64,000 bases of DNA from Hyposmocoma kahamanoa (GCF_003589595.1 NW_020653391.1:4303579-4367578), one strand, 5' to 3'. Counted from the stretch's first letter, positions 10,085 through 20,952 are shown. Numbers and translations are program-made. Notes: generated by a model not told the origin, from the sequence alone.

Positions 10085-10432
10085 CGTTAAAGACAGAATG
10101 CTAAACAGTGTAGTAAGAGAGCGTTGTGGTTTGAAAGATGAAATAGTGATCAGAATAGAGAGGAGGATGCTTCGATTAGAAATAATAAATGTTGGTAGAT
10201 TGACGGCACAAATTTATAGAGCGAATGTGAATGGAGGTGTGGGGATAGTTATGACGCGTACATATTTGAAACAGATTGGGGATGTCCTTAAAAAGGCCGA
10301 GTTAAAAGTACAAAGAGACTAATGGCAGTTGAGGAGGCGAAGGGGGCTTGTCAGGAGCGTAGCAGGTAGAGATCCTAGTCTCTGCCTACCCTGGAGGAAG
10401 ATAGGCGTGACGATATGTAACTTTGTTTGTGT
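10085..10432 (+). pseudogene. LINE-K: C-terminal fragment of a non-LTR retrotransposon polyprotein
   Basis: The frame 10098-10322 reads MLNSVVRERCGLKDEI, then RIERRMLR, TAQIYRANVNG and VLKKAEL. This order (NxVRERCGLK, RIERGMLRWFGH, TxxIYxANV) is typical of the C-terminal end of lepidopteran non-LTR reverse transcriptase polyproteins (family recall). Blocks between RRMLR and TAQIY are missing, a stop follows at 10320-10322, and the expected ERSRW-SAYP-like end at 10350-10400 is frameshifted. The UTR-like ggcgtgacgatatgta abuts SINE-1. Confidence 0.65.
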
Positions 10433-10442
10433 ATACTGACTG

Positions 10443-10652
10443 CTTCCGTGGTCCAACGATTACCATGCCGAACTGCCACGCAGAGGTCCCAGGTCCAATT
10501 CTCGGGCCGGGAGGAATATTCGTATGGCCTACATTTATTTATTTCGTGAGTTTGGGCGTAATTTGTCTTTTCTACGTGTGTCCATAGCACCCGCGGCACA
10601 GGGTATCCATAGTGCGGGGCTATGTTAAGTATGTGCGTGTGTGCGTTATACT
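10443..10652 (+). mobile_element. SINE-1, full length
   Basis: A box tggtccaacgatta, diverged B box ggtccaattct, complete body and a short tail at gtgtgcgttata. It directly follows the 3' end of LINE-K. Confidence 0.85.
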
Positions 10653-10801
10653 TTAACCTATTGTTAAATTAATCCCATTAAACATGCAAGAATTTCGTGA
10701 GGTTTATTTTTTGTTTTATTTTTATATACTAAGTAGTAGTACTATAATTTGGGTTCGGGACAGCACCAACGGCATCCTAGAGGTCGTTAAGGATAAGCCT
10801 G

Positions 10802-10848
10802 TTTGTTATTTTGAATATCATACATTGTATGACATTCAAAATAACAAA
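10802..10848. repeat. 47-bp near-perfect palindrome
   Basis: 23-bp arms (tttgttattttgaat and its inverse at the right edge) around a single central base, with one arm mismatch. A third partial arm (aattgttttgaatgtcaga) follows at 10847-10865. Confidence 0.85.
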
Positions 10849-10988
10849 TTGTTTTGAATGTCAGACATTGGCTTGGGATGCGTAGAAATGGCTCCAAAAC
10901 ATATTTGAATTTAGGTCACAATAATTTAAAGATTCTAACATTATTTTAGAGTTTTACTAACGAACTGCATGGATTACTCAGTCATAAC

Positions 10989-11064
10989 GTAATAATAATA
11001 ATAACGCTCTAGGGAAAAAATCGCACTGGGCAAATCTTGTATCGCGGGTGCCATGGATACCGAC
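10989..11064 (-). mobile_element. SINE-1 3' fragment
   Basis: Only the reversed tail (aataataataataacgc) and the gtatcgcgggtgccatgga block remain. Confidence 0.6.
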
Positions 11065-11561
11065 ATAGGGACATTTAGTTATAGTAACAACGTAGTGGTG
11101 GCTCTTTTAGAAACTTTAAATCTTTGCAAAAACAAGATAGTAGATAGATCACGACACCACGGTGGCAGAGAAAACCTCCGGCGGATCGCAACGTGAATCA
11201 TAACGATTTATTTGCTAAATCGATGAAAAGTGGTAAAAGATTTTGATGTGTATTACAACAGATTTATAAATAAAGAAATACCCTATATAGCTTATATAGA
11301 GAGAAATAAAGGAATGGTCTACATTGTTGGCCCTGTAAAGGCAGACTACCAGAATTTAGATGCCGTGTTCTAGTTATAATAATATACCAGACAGCTACAA
11401 AAATTGCCTGGTATCAAAGTAGGAAAATCCCTGCACTACTCAGACAAAGTCAAAGTCAAAGGAAGGATCAATTTAGAAAAGTCGAAGTTGGTCCTATCGT
11501 GAATAGAACTTGTAATCTCCGCATCTAACGTCCACAGTGGAAACCTCTGCCTGTTTAACTG

Positions 11562-11672
11562 CCTCCGTGGCCGAATGGCTACCATGCTGGGCTGCCACGC
11601 ATTCCCTGGCCGGGGGAAATATTTGTTTACGGCCCACATTTATTTCCCTCGCGGGTTTGGTTGTAATTAGTA
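11562..11672 (+). mobile_element. SINE-1, truncated, B box deleted
   Basis: A box tggccgaatggctacc, then a deletion that removes the B box (tgccacgcattccctggccg), then the body to ggtttggttgtaatta. It is not expected to be transcribable. Confidence 0.75.
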
Positions 11673-12212
11673 AATTACCATGCAGTATACCATAATTACA
11701 TAGTGTAACAATTTTTTTTTTTAAACAAAATTTTAATTAGCTAAAGTTTTTTTTTATTTTCACAACTCTTTCAACTCTTAGGATTTAATGTTACTTACAT
11801 GTCCCAACATAGCATTATAACAAGTCATGTATGAACGGTAGGGTGTCTTAAAAGTGTACCAAACAAATAACAATAAAAATATGGCTACATAAGACATGGT
11901 CGATTAATCATTGCGTGAAAGCAAATAAAATGTTACTGCGAAATTGACAACACAAGGAACAATTGGGGTTTTCCGCTCCTACTACGATAAAGTGCATTTT
12001 TGTTAAACGTCTGGTTATATAATCGCTCCATTCCATTCTAGGTGGATAAACACAATGAGAGAATCGATAAGTGAACATCCACCGCGCCATACAATCGACT
12101 AAAGACCAAGATGACACCATTCGAAATCGCTTTATTTATTAAAGCAAAGAAAAAGACGATCTTTTTTTGATCGTCTCGATACTTCTTTTATTTTAGTCCT
12201 GTATTGACTATA

Positions 12213-12345
12213 GAAGCCGTGGTAGCCTAATGGTATTACCTACCGCCTCACCACAGAAGCAGCGGGTTCGAATCCGCGCTTGCACCTCTGTTTTTCACGC
12301 AGTTTCTCGTAATTTATGTGCAAAATTTGAAATTTATATATTATA
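12213..12345 (+). mobile_element. SINE-3 head
   Basis: A box tggtagcctaatggtatt and B box gggttcgaatccg, then a body with gcacctctgtttttcacgc and atttatgtgcaaaattt. This belongs with the SINE at 56.35 kb. Bases 12353-12388 are an antisense scrap of SINE-1 (gcgtggcagtccagcatggt). Confidence 0.7.
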
Positions 12346-12414
12346 TATACAGGACCTTTGCGTGGCAGTCCAGCATGGTTACCGTTCGTATTACAGCCAA
12401 AATATCAATATTTT

Positions 12415-12735
12415 ACTGGCCAAGGTAAGGCGTTACTTCACATTGGGAAAGTCGCTTCAGCTGTATCAAGCACAAGTCCGGTCGTGTATGGAGTATTGTT
12501 TGGATATTCCAATGATGCGCACGAAGGGTTACGCTTCCACATTTATTTAAAGAACGCCAATGGAGTGGAATTCCCTGCCTGTAAACGTATTCCCTGAACG
12601 CTATTACTAGGACCTGTTCAGGGCAAGAGTCAATAGGCATTTTTTTAGGCGTGCATGTACATCGTCGACCTCATAGCCATTTTCCTTTTGGTAAGATGGA
12701 GGTCAAATACGCGTCCAAAAACTTGTCGCATCCAG
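12415..12735 (+). pseudogene. LINE-J: broken jockey-like reverse transcriptase C-terminal region
   Basis: Translation of 12420-12550 gives VRRYFTLGKSLQLYQAQVR, then CMEYC, and after a deletion MRTKGYASTF. These match the YFT-LYKAQVRPCMEYC and RFxSTFxxRTAKEWNSLP blocks of jockey-superfamily polyproteins (family recall). The next part (GVEFPA in place of EWNSLPA) is frameshifted and has stops. The 3' UTR, with catcgtcgacctcatagcc and ttggtaagatggaggtcaaa, ends near 12710. The reverse transcriptase core is absent. Confidence 0.7.
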
Positions 12736-13938
12736 CCCCCATGGATGACCAGAGACAAAGACCGATTGACTAAGTTGACAGACATTCAAACTTAGACGAA
12801 CTTTCTTTAGGGCAAAAGACGACGAGGGCAGTCCAGACTAAACTTGTGACTAGAGAGGACGACATCCCCTACACGTCCTACATTTGTAAATTGTCTTCCT
12901 ACCTGTGCTGGCCATGAAAACCATCCAAAGAATGACCCAGAATAAGAACACCATCGCCTTACCGTAACAGAGCAAGCGTGACTGTTTAAAGTCATGGTTC
13001 AAAAACAAGTCAATAAATTATTATGAAAACCAACATGCAAAACGCAAGGCAATCAATCAACTAAACGAATTATTACACGATGAGCACAAATTATGAGTTG
13101 AGCAATTTGCATATGTACCGTTAAGAGGTTGCTCGATGTTGCTTATTTGCAGTTAGACAGTTTTATTGCAACATATTGGGTTTAGAGATCCATTTTTTTA
13201 TTTGATATGTAGGTAAAGTTACTTGTACATTTTACACAAATTGTTCGCGGTCTGCACACTATTTTTACAAGTATATAAGTTGTGTGCGGTGAATGTTTGA
13301 GGCTTTTTTGAGAGGATATAATGAGCGTCTGTCTTCTATGAATTTATTGTTAATATTCTGGCTATAAACTTTACAGTACCTTGGTAATTTACTATAACGC
13401 TGGGTAATTGCATGAATTAAAAATAAATGTAAATTTATTGCATTCCCGTTGTTACATTTATAGGTGTTAAATTATTGGTTAAATAAATTATTATATCAAC
13501 ATGAACCCTGTAAGGGCGCAGCAATGTCAAATCTAAAATCAGAATATAATTTGTGTTACAATTTACTTACAGTTTATTTGAATTTAAATGAATTAAAAAT
13601 ATACATTTTTGCAATCGTTAAAAGGTCATATTAAATATTTATTAAGTATGTCATATAATAATAAAATACAATCTAAAAACTAGTTCAGGTTAAAACATTC
13701 TAGAATTACATTTAACATTAGTCAACTTAATTTTTTATTTTTAATAATTAGTTAAGATAAGATGTTTTGATGCGAACATGTGGTAAATATGATGTACATT
13801 AAAATTTTCCAGTGCTACCTACAGTATTAACCTATGCTGGTTGGGTATCGCCACAGACATATATCTAATCGCAATATAGTAAACATTAATGTAATCATTA
13901 ATTCTTCAAAAACAAAATTAAACAAAACATAAAACAAA
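12736..13938. other. No gene seen (1.2 kb)
   Basis: Mostly AT-rich. A slightly GC-richer part at 12760-12990 has broken frames only. No element shared with the rest of the window was found. Confidence 0.5.
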
Positions 13939-13939
13939 A

Positions 13940-14124
13940 TTTATAGACAAAGAAACTTTTTTGTCGGATCAAAATCGCGTGTATTTGTTTTAGAACAGCC
14001 ATAGCCAACCGTGACCATGGTACCTAAGAAAGGTTTAAAACTATTGTTTGAAAAAACAAATTTACGCTATTTTCAATTTCTGTTTCATTTCCTATGTGTA
14101 ACAATCGCTAAAACCTAAGAACTC
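13940..14124. mobile_element. Foldback element B, copy 2 (diverged)
   Basis: The left arm is decayed (tcggatcaaaatcgcgtgta). The right arm is good (ttgtttgaaaaaacaaattt, cctatgtgtaacaatcgc, acctaagaactcg). Central ccaaccgtgaccatgg is retained. Rep-A follows 23 bp later. Confidence 0.75.
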
Positions 14125-14146
14125 GAAAAGTTAATTTAACTTTTTG

Positions 14147-14368
14147 TTTATGATACTAAGTGACCGGACGACTTGTTCGTCCATAACTCTAACACCATAA
14201 ATATAGTGGCTCTGCCACTGTACCCGTTACCCTAAGACGTAAGTTGGCAAGTCAAGTCCCATGTGCCTGTAATTTCACCAGCACCCTTACTTGCTTGGCG
14301 GCAGAAATAGGTAAGGCGGCAGTACTTCCCTGGACAAACTCTTTCACAAGGAGCTCTAATGCTACTAG
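14147..14368 (-). mobile_element. Rep-A with internal deletion
   Basis: Begins tttatgatactaagtgacc and ends gctctaatgctactagaaac. The cggaacgcagtaatgctcac block is deleted between gcacccttac and ttgcttggcgg. Confidence 0.8.
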
Positions 14369-14459
14369 AAACTTCTTCCAAGGATTATGTGTATGTTTCA
14401 TCACAATGTTTCCCTTTGCCGTTGGCGATGGTATCGCACGCGAATTTAATTAAAATTTA

Positions 14460-15215
14460 CAAATATACACACAGACTACACGTGTACAGCACTTGACACT
14501 AAGCTTTAAATAGTGTAATTTTTACCTGTTTAGTACAACGTGCAAATCTGCGAGCCAACATATTACACCGAACAGCCAGCGACCTGCGCTCCCTCTCTAT
14601 GTCACAATTGTCACAAATGTTTAAATTTAGACAACCTGGTCTAAGCTGTACCACAAAGTGATACTTCTGGTATTTGTGTACAGTCCATTGCGGCCGCGTT
14701 AAACACCATGAATTCACTTTTCTTCACATTATATTTGAGGCCGTGAGCCACAGCATAAGCCTCACACGTGTGTAACAGCTTCCTTTGACCACCTGTAGAT
14801 GGACTCAACAGCACCATGTCGTCAGCGTAACTTATATTGTTGATGCAAACACCATCGATATGACAACTCACTCTAGTGCTATTGAGTTCGTCCATTAGGT
14901 GGTTCACATAAATATTAAAGAGACGAGGCGAACTCAAACCACCTTGCCTCACACCACACTACTGTACCAATATTTAAATAATGAAACCATTTCGGGAGCA
15001 ACGGTGGTTTTATGCTGAAGCTTTTTCCACAGGATATCATAACACACTAGATCGAACGCCTGCGACAGATCCAAAAAGCAGGCAAACGTTTTTTAGAGTT
15101 TGTTAGAGATACAATTGCGCTCTCACTGGAAAGTCCAGGCCTAAAACCAATTTGATTATCTAATATTGTAGAGTGCCTGGCAAGACGTTTGTCAAGCAGA
15201 CTGTCCAGCACCCTG
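14460..15215 (-). pseudogene. LINE-L: reverse transcriptase relic with YADD motif
   Basis: Minus-strand fragments in order: LDSLLDKRLARHSTILDNQ and IGFRPGLSSESA (15215 to about 15105); a frameshifted block that reads as DLSQAFDLV in another frame; VRQGGLSSPRLFNIYVNHL at about 14950; YADDMVLLSPS with YADD at 14818-14829; YNVKKSEFMVF near 14700; then, in a shifted frame, IERERRSLAVRCNMLARRF and QVKITLFKA, and a weak YTCSL at about 14470. YADD is the catalytic motif of reverse transcriptases. The gene has at least three frameshifts, a deletion between the EFMVF and IERER blocks and stops, so it is dead. The endonuclease domain and 3' UTR are absent. Related 3' ends lie at 21.0, 38.4-39.1 and 49.6 kb. 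The LINE clade is not assigned. Confidence 0.88.
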
Positions 15216-15248
15216 GTAATGGACTACCATTATAAATTTTTTTATGAA

Positions 15249-15290
15249 TTTAATCATATCGCTGGCTACTAAGCCAGCGATATGATTAAA
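15249..15290. repeat. Perfect hairpin: 19-bp stem, 4-base loop
   Basis: tttaatcatatcgctggct, loop acta, then the exact inverse agccagcgatatgattaaa. It is followed by repeated aaaataaaaactt words. It could be the core of a small foldback element. No terminator role is implied in this genome. Confidence 0.85.
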
Positions 15291-15902
15291 ATAAAAACTT
15301 TTAAAATAAAAAAATTTTAAAATAAAAACTTGTAGATATCAAACTCGCCTGCCGATTCTAGCTTCAAAATGCATCAATAATTAAAGATAAATTCTTTCTT
15401 TCTCTCTTTCTTTATATAATTCATGTTTCGTATATAATTTCCTTAATTTAACGTAATAGATAATTATACCAATTTATTTATGAAAATAACAGTACCTAAA
15501 CATTTAACTTCCTTCTATTACAAAATATTTATAATTTAAACCAAGCACATGTAATGGTAATTTTATTACTACTATACATACCTCTCCATCCATGTTTACA
15601 TAAAGTATATATAAAAGAAATATACTATAAGAAAATACAGATTTTAAGTCTTTCGTGATTATTCAATAAATGTTTTAGATATTAGATATTATAGGCTTTT
15701 TACCTTATGTTAGCGACGCGCTCATTGTTCAAAATAATATAGTTTTAATTTTAAAAAATAAGGTACATAGTTTATTTTCTTTTTATTCCACCTTGTTTTT
15801 TTTAATGCCAATCGCGGCGAGGCAGACTACTGCAACTCGTGAGCCGTACCGCAGCGCGTCATTTGTAAATTGCCATATTTTTTTTTAATAAATTCGTTTT
15901 GC

Positions 15903-15970
15903 CTTTTTTTATCTCGACGCTTTATGTCGCTCTCGCGCAAGTCGCGCCCTGTCGTACTAGCCCTACTGTT
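15903..15970. mobile_element. MITE-P, copy 2 (one arm)
   Basis: gctttatgtcgctctcgcgc, aagtcgcgccctgtcg and tactagccctact form the right arm. The left arm is lost. Confidence 0.65.
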
Positions 15971-15994
15971 GTTGTATAATCTCAATACAGAGTA

Positions 15995-16142
15995 CAAAAT
16001 GACCGACCTCAAAAGTCATTTATCCATTAGTTTGCCACCCTTAGAGGTGAAATATTTTCTTCAAATTGAAATGGTACTCAAGAAAAATATATATACAGTC
16101 GAATTGATAACCTCCCCCTTTTTTTGAAGTCAGTTAAAAATA
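15995..16142 (-). mobile_element. Rep-G fragment
   Basis: Rep-G, an unclassified element, is recognised by terminal ttaaccgacttcaa and aggtcggtttttt and by internal words such as ccacctctaagggtagc and ggggatgaatccggttt. This minus-strand copy keeps gaccgacctcaaaag, gccacccttagaggtg and the cctccccctttttttgaagt end, with the middle deleted. Confidence 0.6.
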
Positions 16143-16331
16143 AGTCATATCGCGTAAAATATTAAAGACCACGTTGGCAAAAGGAGAAAACAAGTGTGGA
16201 GCTACCTCAATCATATTAATAAAGGTAGCTACAAAAAGTATATTTAAAACTTACACAGATAATAATGATATTTCTATTGTTGATTTCATCATTTGTTCTA
16301 TTTATTGAATATACCATTTGTTGTTGCTCCG

Positions 16332-16588
16332 GGGTAACCTATCACAAACTCGAACTTTTTTTCCGAAATAACGTTTGTTCGAAGTTTCAATAGCACCGAA
16401 AACAGAATAATAACGAAATCGTCGTTCTTTCTGGATATGTTGGATGTTTATCGCAAAGACACGATTAGGTTCGCTTAGGTTAGGTTAAAATAAAAACCAT
16501 TTTCCTCTCAAAATTACTTTCGAGATTATGAAAATTCGAGCAAGCGTTATTTCTGGAAAATGTCATTTCAGACTACTGATAGGCAACC
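16332..16588. mobile_element. MITE-E, copy 2 (inverted relative to copy 1)
   Basis: gggtaacctatcacaaactc on the left, gactactgataggcaacc on the right, with the same TTAGG-like interior (ggttcgcttaggttaggtta). About 75-80 percent alike to copy 1 by eye. Confidence 0.75.
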
Positions 16589-16652
16589 GAGTAGTAACAT
16601 GTAATAACAATGGAAATTAATTTTTTTTTTCGGATGCAAATCGCGTACATTT

Positions 16653-17140
16653 GATACCCTTGATATAATAAAGCCGCATGTGATCACACGATGTAAGTGC
16701 TTTCATAACATAAAAGTCATAAAAATAATGCGAACTATATAAAGCGTTTCGCTTCCACATTCGTATGGCGAACGGCAAAGGAATGGAATTCCCTGCAGAC
16801 TTGTTCCGCGAACGCTATAACTTGGGTCTTTTCAAAGCGAGAGTGAATAGGCATTATTTGTGTGCATGCTCCATCGTCGACCTCATCGTCGCTTTCCACC
16901 AGGTGAGTCGTAGGTCAAATGCGCACTTATTTACTTAAGCGTGAAGCACACAGAGAGCGGGTACGAGACTGGTGCGTGTCGGGTCGGGAGCACGGCGGGT
17001 TTAATTCCGTCTCGTGCCCGCGCGTAGTATGTTGTATAAATGACATTTCATAACACTCCTATTTTATCATAAAAAAACTATAGACGAATTTCGTTCGTAG
17101 AATCTTGGAAAAGTTGTCATTTTACAGATGTGGCCTCATT
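16653..17140 (+). mobile_element. Rep-QR, copy 1, interrupted by LINE-J
   Basis: The left part is 16653-16744 (tacccttgatataataaag, ataaaaataatgcgaactat). The right part is 17060-17140 (atttcgttcgtagaatct, cattttacagatgtggcc). Between them lie a LINE-J end (16745-16935) and a GC-rich foldback scrap (16942-17030, gcgggtacgagac and its inverse gtctcgtgcccgc). The copy at 34.7 kb has the same two parts joined. Confidence 0.65.
16745..16935 (+). pseudogene. LINE-J C-terminal fragment, copy 2, frameshifted
   Basis: Reads RFASTFVWRTAKEWNSL, then after a 1-base shift DLFRERYNLGLFKARVNRH, then the UTR words catcgtcgacctcatcgtcg and ccaggtgagtcgtaggtcaa. This is the best-preserved copy of this tail in the window, and the motif order WNSLP-DLFxERYNLxxFKxxVNRHL fits jockey-like LINEs. 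Confidence 0.75.
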
Positions 17141-17247
17141 ACACAAAGGCACCGATATCTTCAACGTTGAAAGGGTTTGCTTTGTAACGTGCCTGAAACG
17201 AAAAACGTTAGGATCCACTGAAAATCAGCCTCGCCGTCTTTACTCGT

Positions 17248-17248
17248 G

Positions 17249-17280
<32 letters not shown>

Positions 17281-17297
17281 TATATACACATACACAC

Positions 17298-17338
<41 letters not shown>

Positions 17339-17353
17339 CACACATATATACAC

Positions 17354-17386
<33 letters not shown>

Positions 17387-17396
17387 TATCAGCTGA
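17248..17396. repeat. Compound TA/CA microsatellite
   Basis: About 150 bp of (TA)n mixed with TACACATA words, from gtgtatatatata to atatatatcagc. It generates spurious Tyr/Ile-rich frames on both strands. Confidence 0.95.
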
Positions 17397-17893
17397 GTGG
17401 ATCCTTTTATATACGCCACATCCGAGCAGATGACATTTATTCATGAGTTGACTGTTTGAAAATTGGATTACGTTTGCTTGTTTTTTTTTTATTTTACTTT
17501 CGCTTTATCTTTTTTTATTTCTTTCTGTATGTTTTTGTGTCGTGGCGTTGTAATAAATGAATTCTATTCTACTCTAAACGTTTATTACTTTGAAAGAAAA
17601 AATACATAGCAATAGCGAAAGCGAAAGAACTCGATGTGTGAAACGTTTCTAATAGAGTAATCCTGTAATCCTATTTGTAAATAAACTACACGTCAATATT
17701 AGTCGATATCAACACAATCACGAAGTAAATAAACCATACGGAACTGTTTAGCGAAGAACGGCACTCAATGTTATTATGAAACAAATCCAGTGCCCTTTAA
17801 AGTTGAAGAGTCAAACTAGATTGTACACTATTTACATTCTAGAATAGTAAAAGTACATTAAGATACAGGCTTAATCAAATAATCAATTATATA

Positions 17894-17993
17894 TTTGTAA
17901 AAAGCAACTCAAGCAACCCGTAAGGCTTTTCGGAAGAATCTGCCTTACGAATGAGTTGTTCGTCCAGGGAAGTAGATACTGCCACCTACCTAT
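17894..17993 (+). mobile_element. LINE-D UTR scrap fused to a Rep-A scrap
   Basis: 17894-17952 is LINE-D (aagcaactcaagcaacccg, tctgccttacgaatgag). From tgttcgtccagggaag to about 17993 it is Rep-A. The join uses the shared word gagt and marks an old recombination or nested insertion. Confidence 0.6.
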
Positions 17994-18199
17994 TTTTTAT
18001 ATTACACCAATTAGTGTTCACCCGGTCTGTTGTTTGTGTTTGTTTTCTTTTTTGCGTGCAATAATGTGTTTTGTATATGCGGAAACTTTTCTTAGTTAAA
18101 TTTAATGTGTATCACACTACGTAATATAATTATAATTCGATCAAAATATTTATTTCGGTAAGATGTTAAAATACAATCAAAGCTTAAGTACTAGTAACT

Positions 18200-18470
18200 A
18201 AAACTACGATTAAGTTATAATTATTAATACAAAGATCGAACAGAAAAAAATCCTTCGATGCGACCGGATTCGATAGATTTCTTTCATAGATTTCTCATAG
18301 ATGGCGCTACAACTAAAAAGTCGTTGAGTACAAAGATGCGACAAACAACCACATAGAGAAATTCGTGAGGTCCGCTGGTTCGTTCCATGGTTTAGTTGGC
18401 ACAGCGTCTGGTATAATTGAATATCATGGTTGTGAAAAATCCTCACATTCAATAAAATATTTAATTAGGA
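18200..18470 (+). mobile_element. Rearranged SINE-2
   Basis: 18200-18266 is minus strand (middle of SINE-2: attaatacaaagatcgaac, ggccggattcga-like end). 18267-18470 is plus strand: the 5' part (catagatggcgctac, gtcgttgagtac), the A-box region (ggtttagttggcacagcgtc), then directly the 3' tail (gaatatcatggttg, cattcaataaaat). The plus part lacks just the segment that the inverted part supplies. Confidence 0.65.
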
Positions 18471-19057
18471 TTAAATTGTATTAATAAAATTGGGTCCCCG
18501 CGACAAGGTGCCCAAGACGATGGCAGCGTTTACCCTTTGCCTTTCATTAGCACAGCATAACGTGTTAACGTTAGGCTAGATAACTGCCTTAGGTTTCCCA
18601 GATAGTCTATTAATATTCTTTAGCCTTTCCGGATCAACTACGGCGCTGCTGTACAAATTCACTCTATTTACTTAGTGATAAGGAACTACAAGCAAACCTA
18701 TTATCAACTTTAAAATATCTAGCAAACAAAAAGAAACACTACCAAAATACTTTCTTTAGCCGTTTTTACAAACAATTGATTGAAATAGCCATAGCGTAAG
18801 TGAAATAGGAAGACGACAGTCACGCAAACCTGACGCTCACGTGGGTTTCATTTCTCATACAATTTCTTTACTCATACAGTGTTATATATATGGATGAATG
18901 AGGTAATTAATAGGTTTGATTTTTTAGACTATTGTGTAGTTAATATCATATTACAGGTTTCTTATAAGTTGAGCCTTATTATCTTGTTTTTCATTATTTT
19001 GGAATTTTTGTTGTGTATTAATTTCTTATTGTTTTTATTTAGATGTATTATAATATA

Positions 19058-19242
19058 TCGAGTACTTAGGTTTTCGCGATTGTTACACATAGGAAATGAA
19101 ACTATTTTTCCGTTATATTTGTTTTTTCAAACAGTCAACCGTGACCATGGGACCTGTAAAGGGCCCGAAACGTCGGTTTGTTTGTAAATACAAACATACG
19201 CGATTTTAATCCGGAAAAATAATTTCATTTCCTATATATTAT
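19058..19242. mobile_element. Foldback element B, copy 3
   Basis: Begins cgagtacttaggttttcgcg and ends ttcatttcctat. The left arm has lost its caaaccgacgtttcgg block, while the right arm keeps cgaaacgtcggtttgtttg. Confidence 0.8.
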
Positions 19243-19244
19243 AA

Positions 19245-20045
19245 TATGTTTAAAACGCGTGACGGGTTAATTTATCTTTTTGCTTTTATTGTATCTATTG
19301 CATGTTGCAAGTAAGGTAATTTTGATCTAGAACAGAGTAAACATAAATAAAATTAATAATTTTGCATATATTATCAGCAAATACTAGCACAAGTATAATA
19401 CATCTCATTTGCCAAATAACGAACAGAAGTATTACCAATTTTTAATGCTCGTCACGTCAATTTGTTTTAGAAATCTACTCCAAAAAGTTTAACACCAATA
19501 TTACATTTGCAGAGAAAACTACTCAAGCATTACATCACACATTAAATCAACATAGGTATCTCCATACGAACCATCATTATCGATTTCACAACAATAAATA
19601 TTTAACAAATACATTTTCGCGATGATATAAGAACTATTACCTCTTATTCGATGCAGTTCTTCTTATTAACGGACATGTAACCTCTCTCTGTCAGTTTAAT
19701 AACGAATGGAAATAACGCGTCTTCGTTTTGATTATGCAATTAGACGTTGATGTCTTAATTTCATGAACTTAGAAGTAGGTTGAATGTTCGAAATTACTTT
19801 TACAAGATTAGAATGGTAAATAAATTACTAAGTTGGTGTGTTCTAATTTTAAAATCGTGGCTATACCTGCTGAATACGTAATATGATTTTTTATAAAATG
19901 AGTAGAAAAAAATAAACTTCCTTTAGCGGTTGAACGATTACGTGGACGCGTATTATGTGAATGGTATTCGTCGTAGGAGTGCCGACTCGGCACTACCGTG
20001 AGATGTACTACAAATATAGTACAAGCCTGTGGAACAGCTCAATTC
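19245..20045. other. No gene seen (0.8 kb)
   Basis: AT-rich DNA without shared repeats or long frames. Confidence 0.5.
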
Positions 20046-20049
20046 CACC

Positions 20050-20142
20050 TGTAAGGGATCTCTATGCGAGAATAAAAGTATCTCGCGCTTTATGTCGCTC
20101 TAACGCAAGTCGCGCCCTGTTGTGTTAGCTCCACTGTAAGAT
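20050..20142. mobile_element. MITE-P, copy 3
   Basis: Starts near ctgtaagggatctctatgcg and ends gtgttagctccactgtaag. The middle reads atctcgcgctttatgtcgct. The arms are diverged but the interior is the clearest of the four copies. Confidence 0.65.
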
Positions 20143-20424
20143 CATTTTATTAACACTAATTAAAACAATTCGTATCCTGCCCTAGTGTGATAAAACGGTT
20201 GAAAGCGGAACCAAAAACCTTATTGGCGGCAATAAGCACGAACCTAAACTTCATAGTTTAGCCCAGTGACGAAAAGTTGCCTGTCTTTCGGTTTTCTACG
20301 GAATAAATTTCGGTGAGCGTGCCCATACCTCAATGTTTACCTTTTTTTTTTGTTTTACCTCAATGAAACTAGTAACAGGAGAAATATGTGTCGCTTTCTT
20401 TTTAAAACAGTTTTTATTTTAACA

Positions 20425-20601
20425 CACACTCATAGCCCCGCACTAGTTAAACACTGTGTCGCGGGTGCCATGAACATACATATAACCACAAATTACACAA
20501 AAACTCTCGAAAGAAATAAATGTAGGTCATACAAATATTTCTCCCGACCCGGGAATCGAACCTGGTAGTCCAGCATGATAACCGTTCGGCTACGGAGGCA
20601 A
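20425..20601 (-). mobile_element. SINE-1, minus strand, short internal deletion
   Basis: Reversed blocks in order: catagccccgcactag, gtcgcgggtgccatg, tctcccgacccgggaatcga, then ccgttcggctacggagg (A box). The gacctctgcgtgg segment between the boxes is deleted. Rep-G starts 3 bp later. Confidence 0.8.
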
Positions 20602-20603
20602 TT

Positions 20604-20830
20604 TAACCGACTTCAAGGAATTTTTTTTGTATGTAGGTATGCTACGCGATTAGTGAACCGATTTTGATGATTCTCAGTATTAGTCGTATTTAAATTTGAA
20701 GAAAGTATTCCACCTTTAAGGGTAGCAAACTAGGGGATGAATCCGGTTTCGTGCACTTTCCGGTAATCGATTTTAATAAAATTTGACAAATAGATATAAT
20801 TCCACGAACTTTTGAGGTCGGTTTTTTTAG
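20604..20830 (+). mobile_element. Rep-G, full-length short form
   Basis: Clear end-to-end copy: ttaaccgacttcaagg, gaaccgattttgatgattct, ccacctttaagggtagcaaa, ggggatgaatccggttt, ttgacaaatagatataattc, ttttgaggtcggtttttt. It serves as the reference for the other Rep-G pieces. Confidence 0.75.
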
Positions 20831-20904
20831 TACTTTGTACTGTGATTATATTTACTTCCATTGGTCAAAACACTCTTTTTATATTAAAACATTTCATTAG
20901 ATGC

Positions 20905-20952
20905 AATATCTCACCGATGAAATACGCTGCATATTGCATCGGTGAGATATTA
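20905..20952. repeat. Hairpin with 15-bp perfect stem
   Basis: aatatctcaccgatg at 20905-20919 and catcggtgagatatt at 20938-20952, with an 18-base loop that itself repeats tgcatattgca-type words. Confidence 0.85.

Noticed and set aside
12213..12290. tRNA gene
   Set aside because: A and B boxes are present, but the acceptor and anticodon arms do not pair and the sequence runs on into a SINE body. The same applies to the heads at 9.2, 24.5, 30.5, 32.7, 34.2, 42.7 and 45.2 kb.
17130..17446. Four overlapping Tyr/Ile-rich ORFs on both strands
   Set aside because: They are translations of the TA/CA microsatellite.
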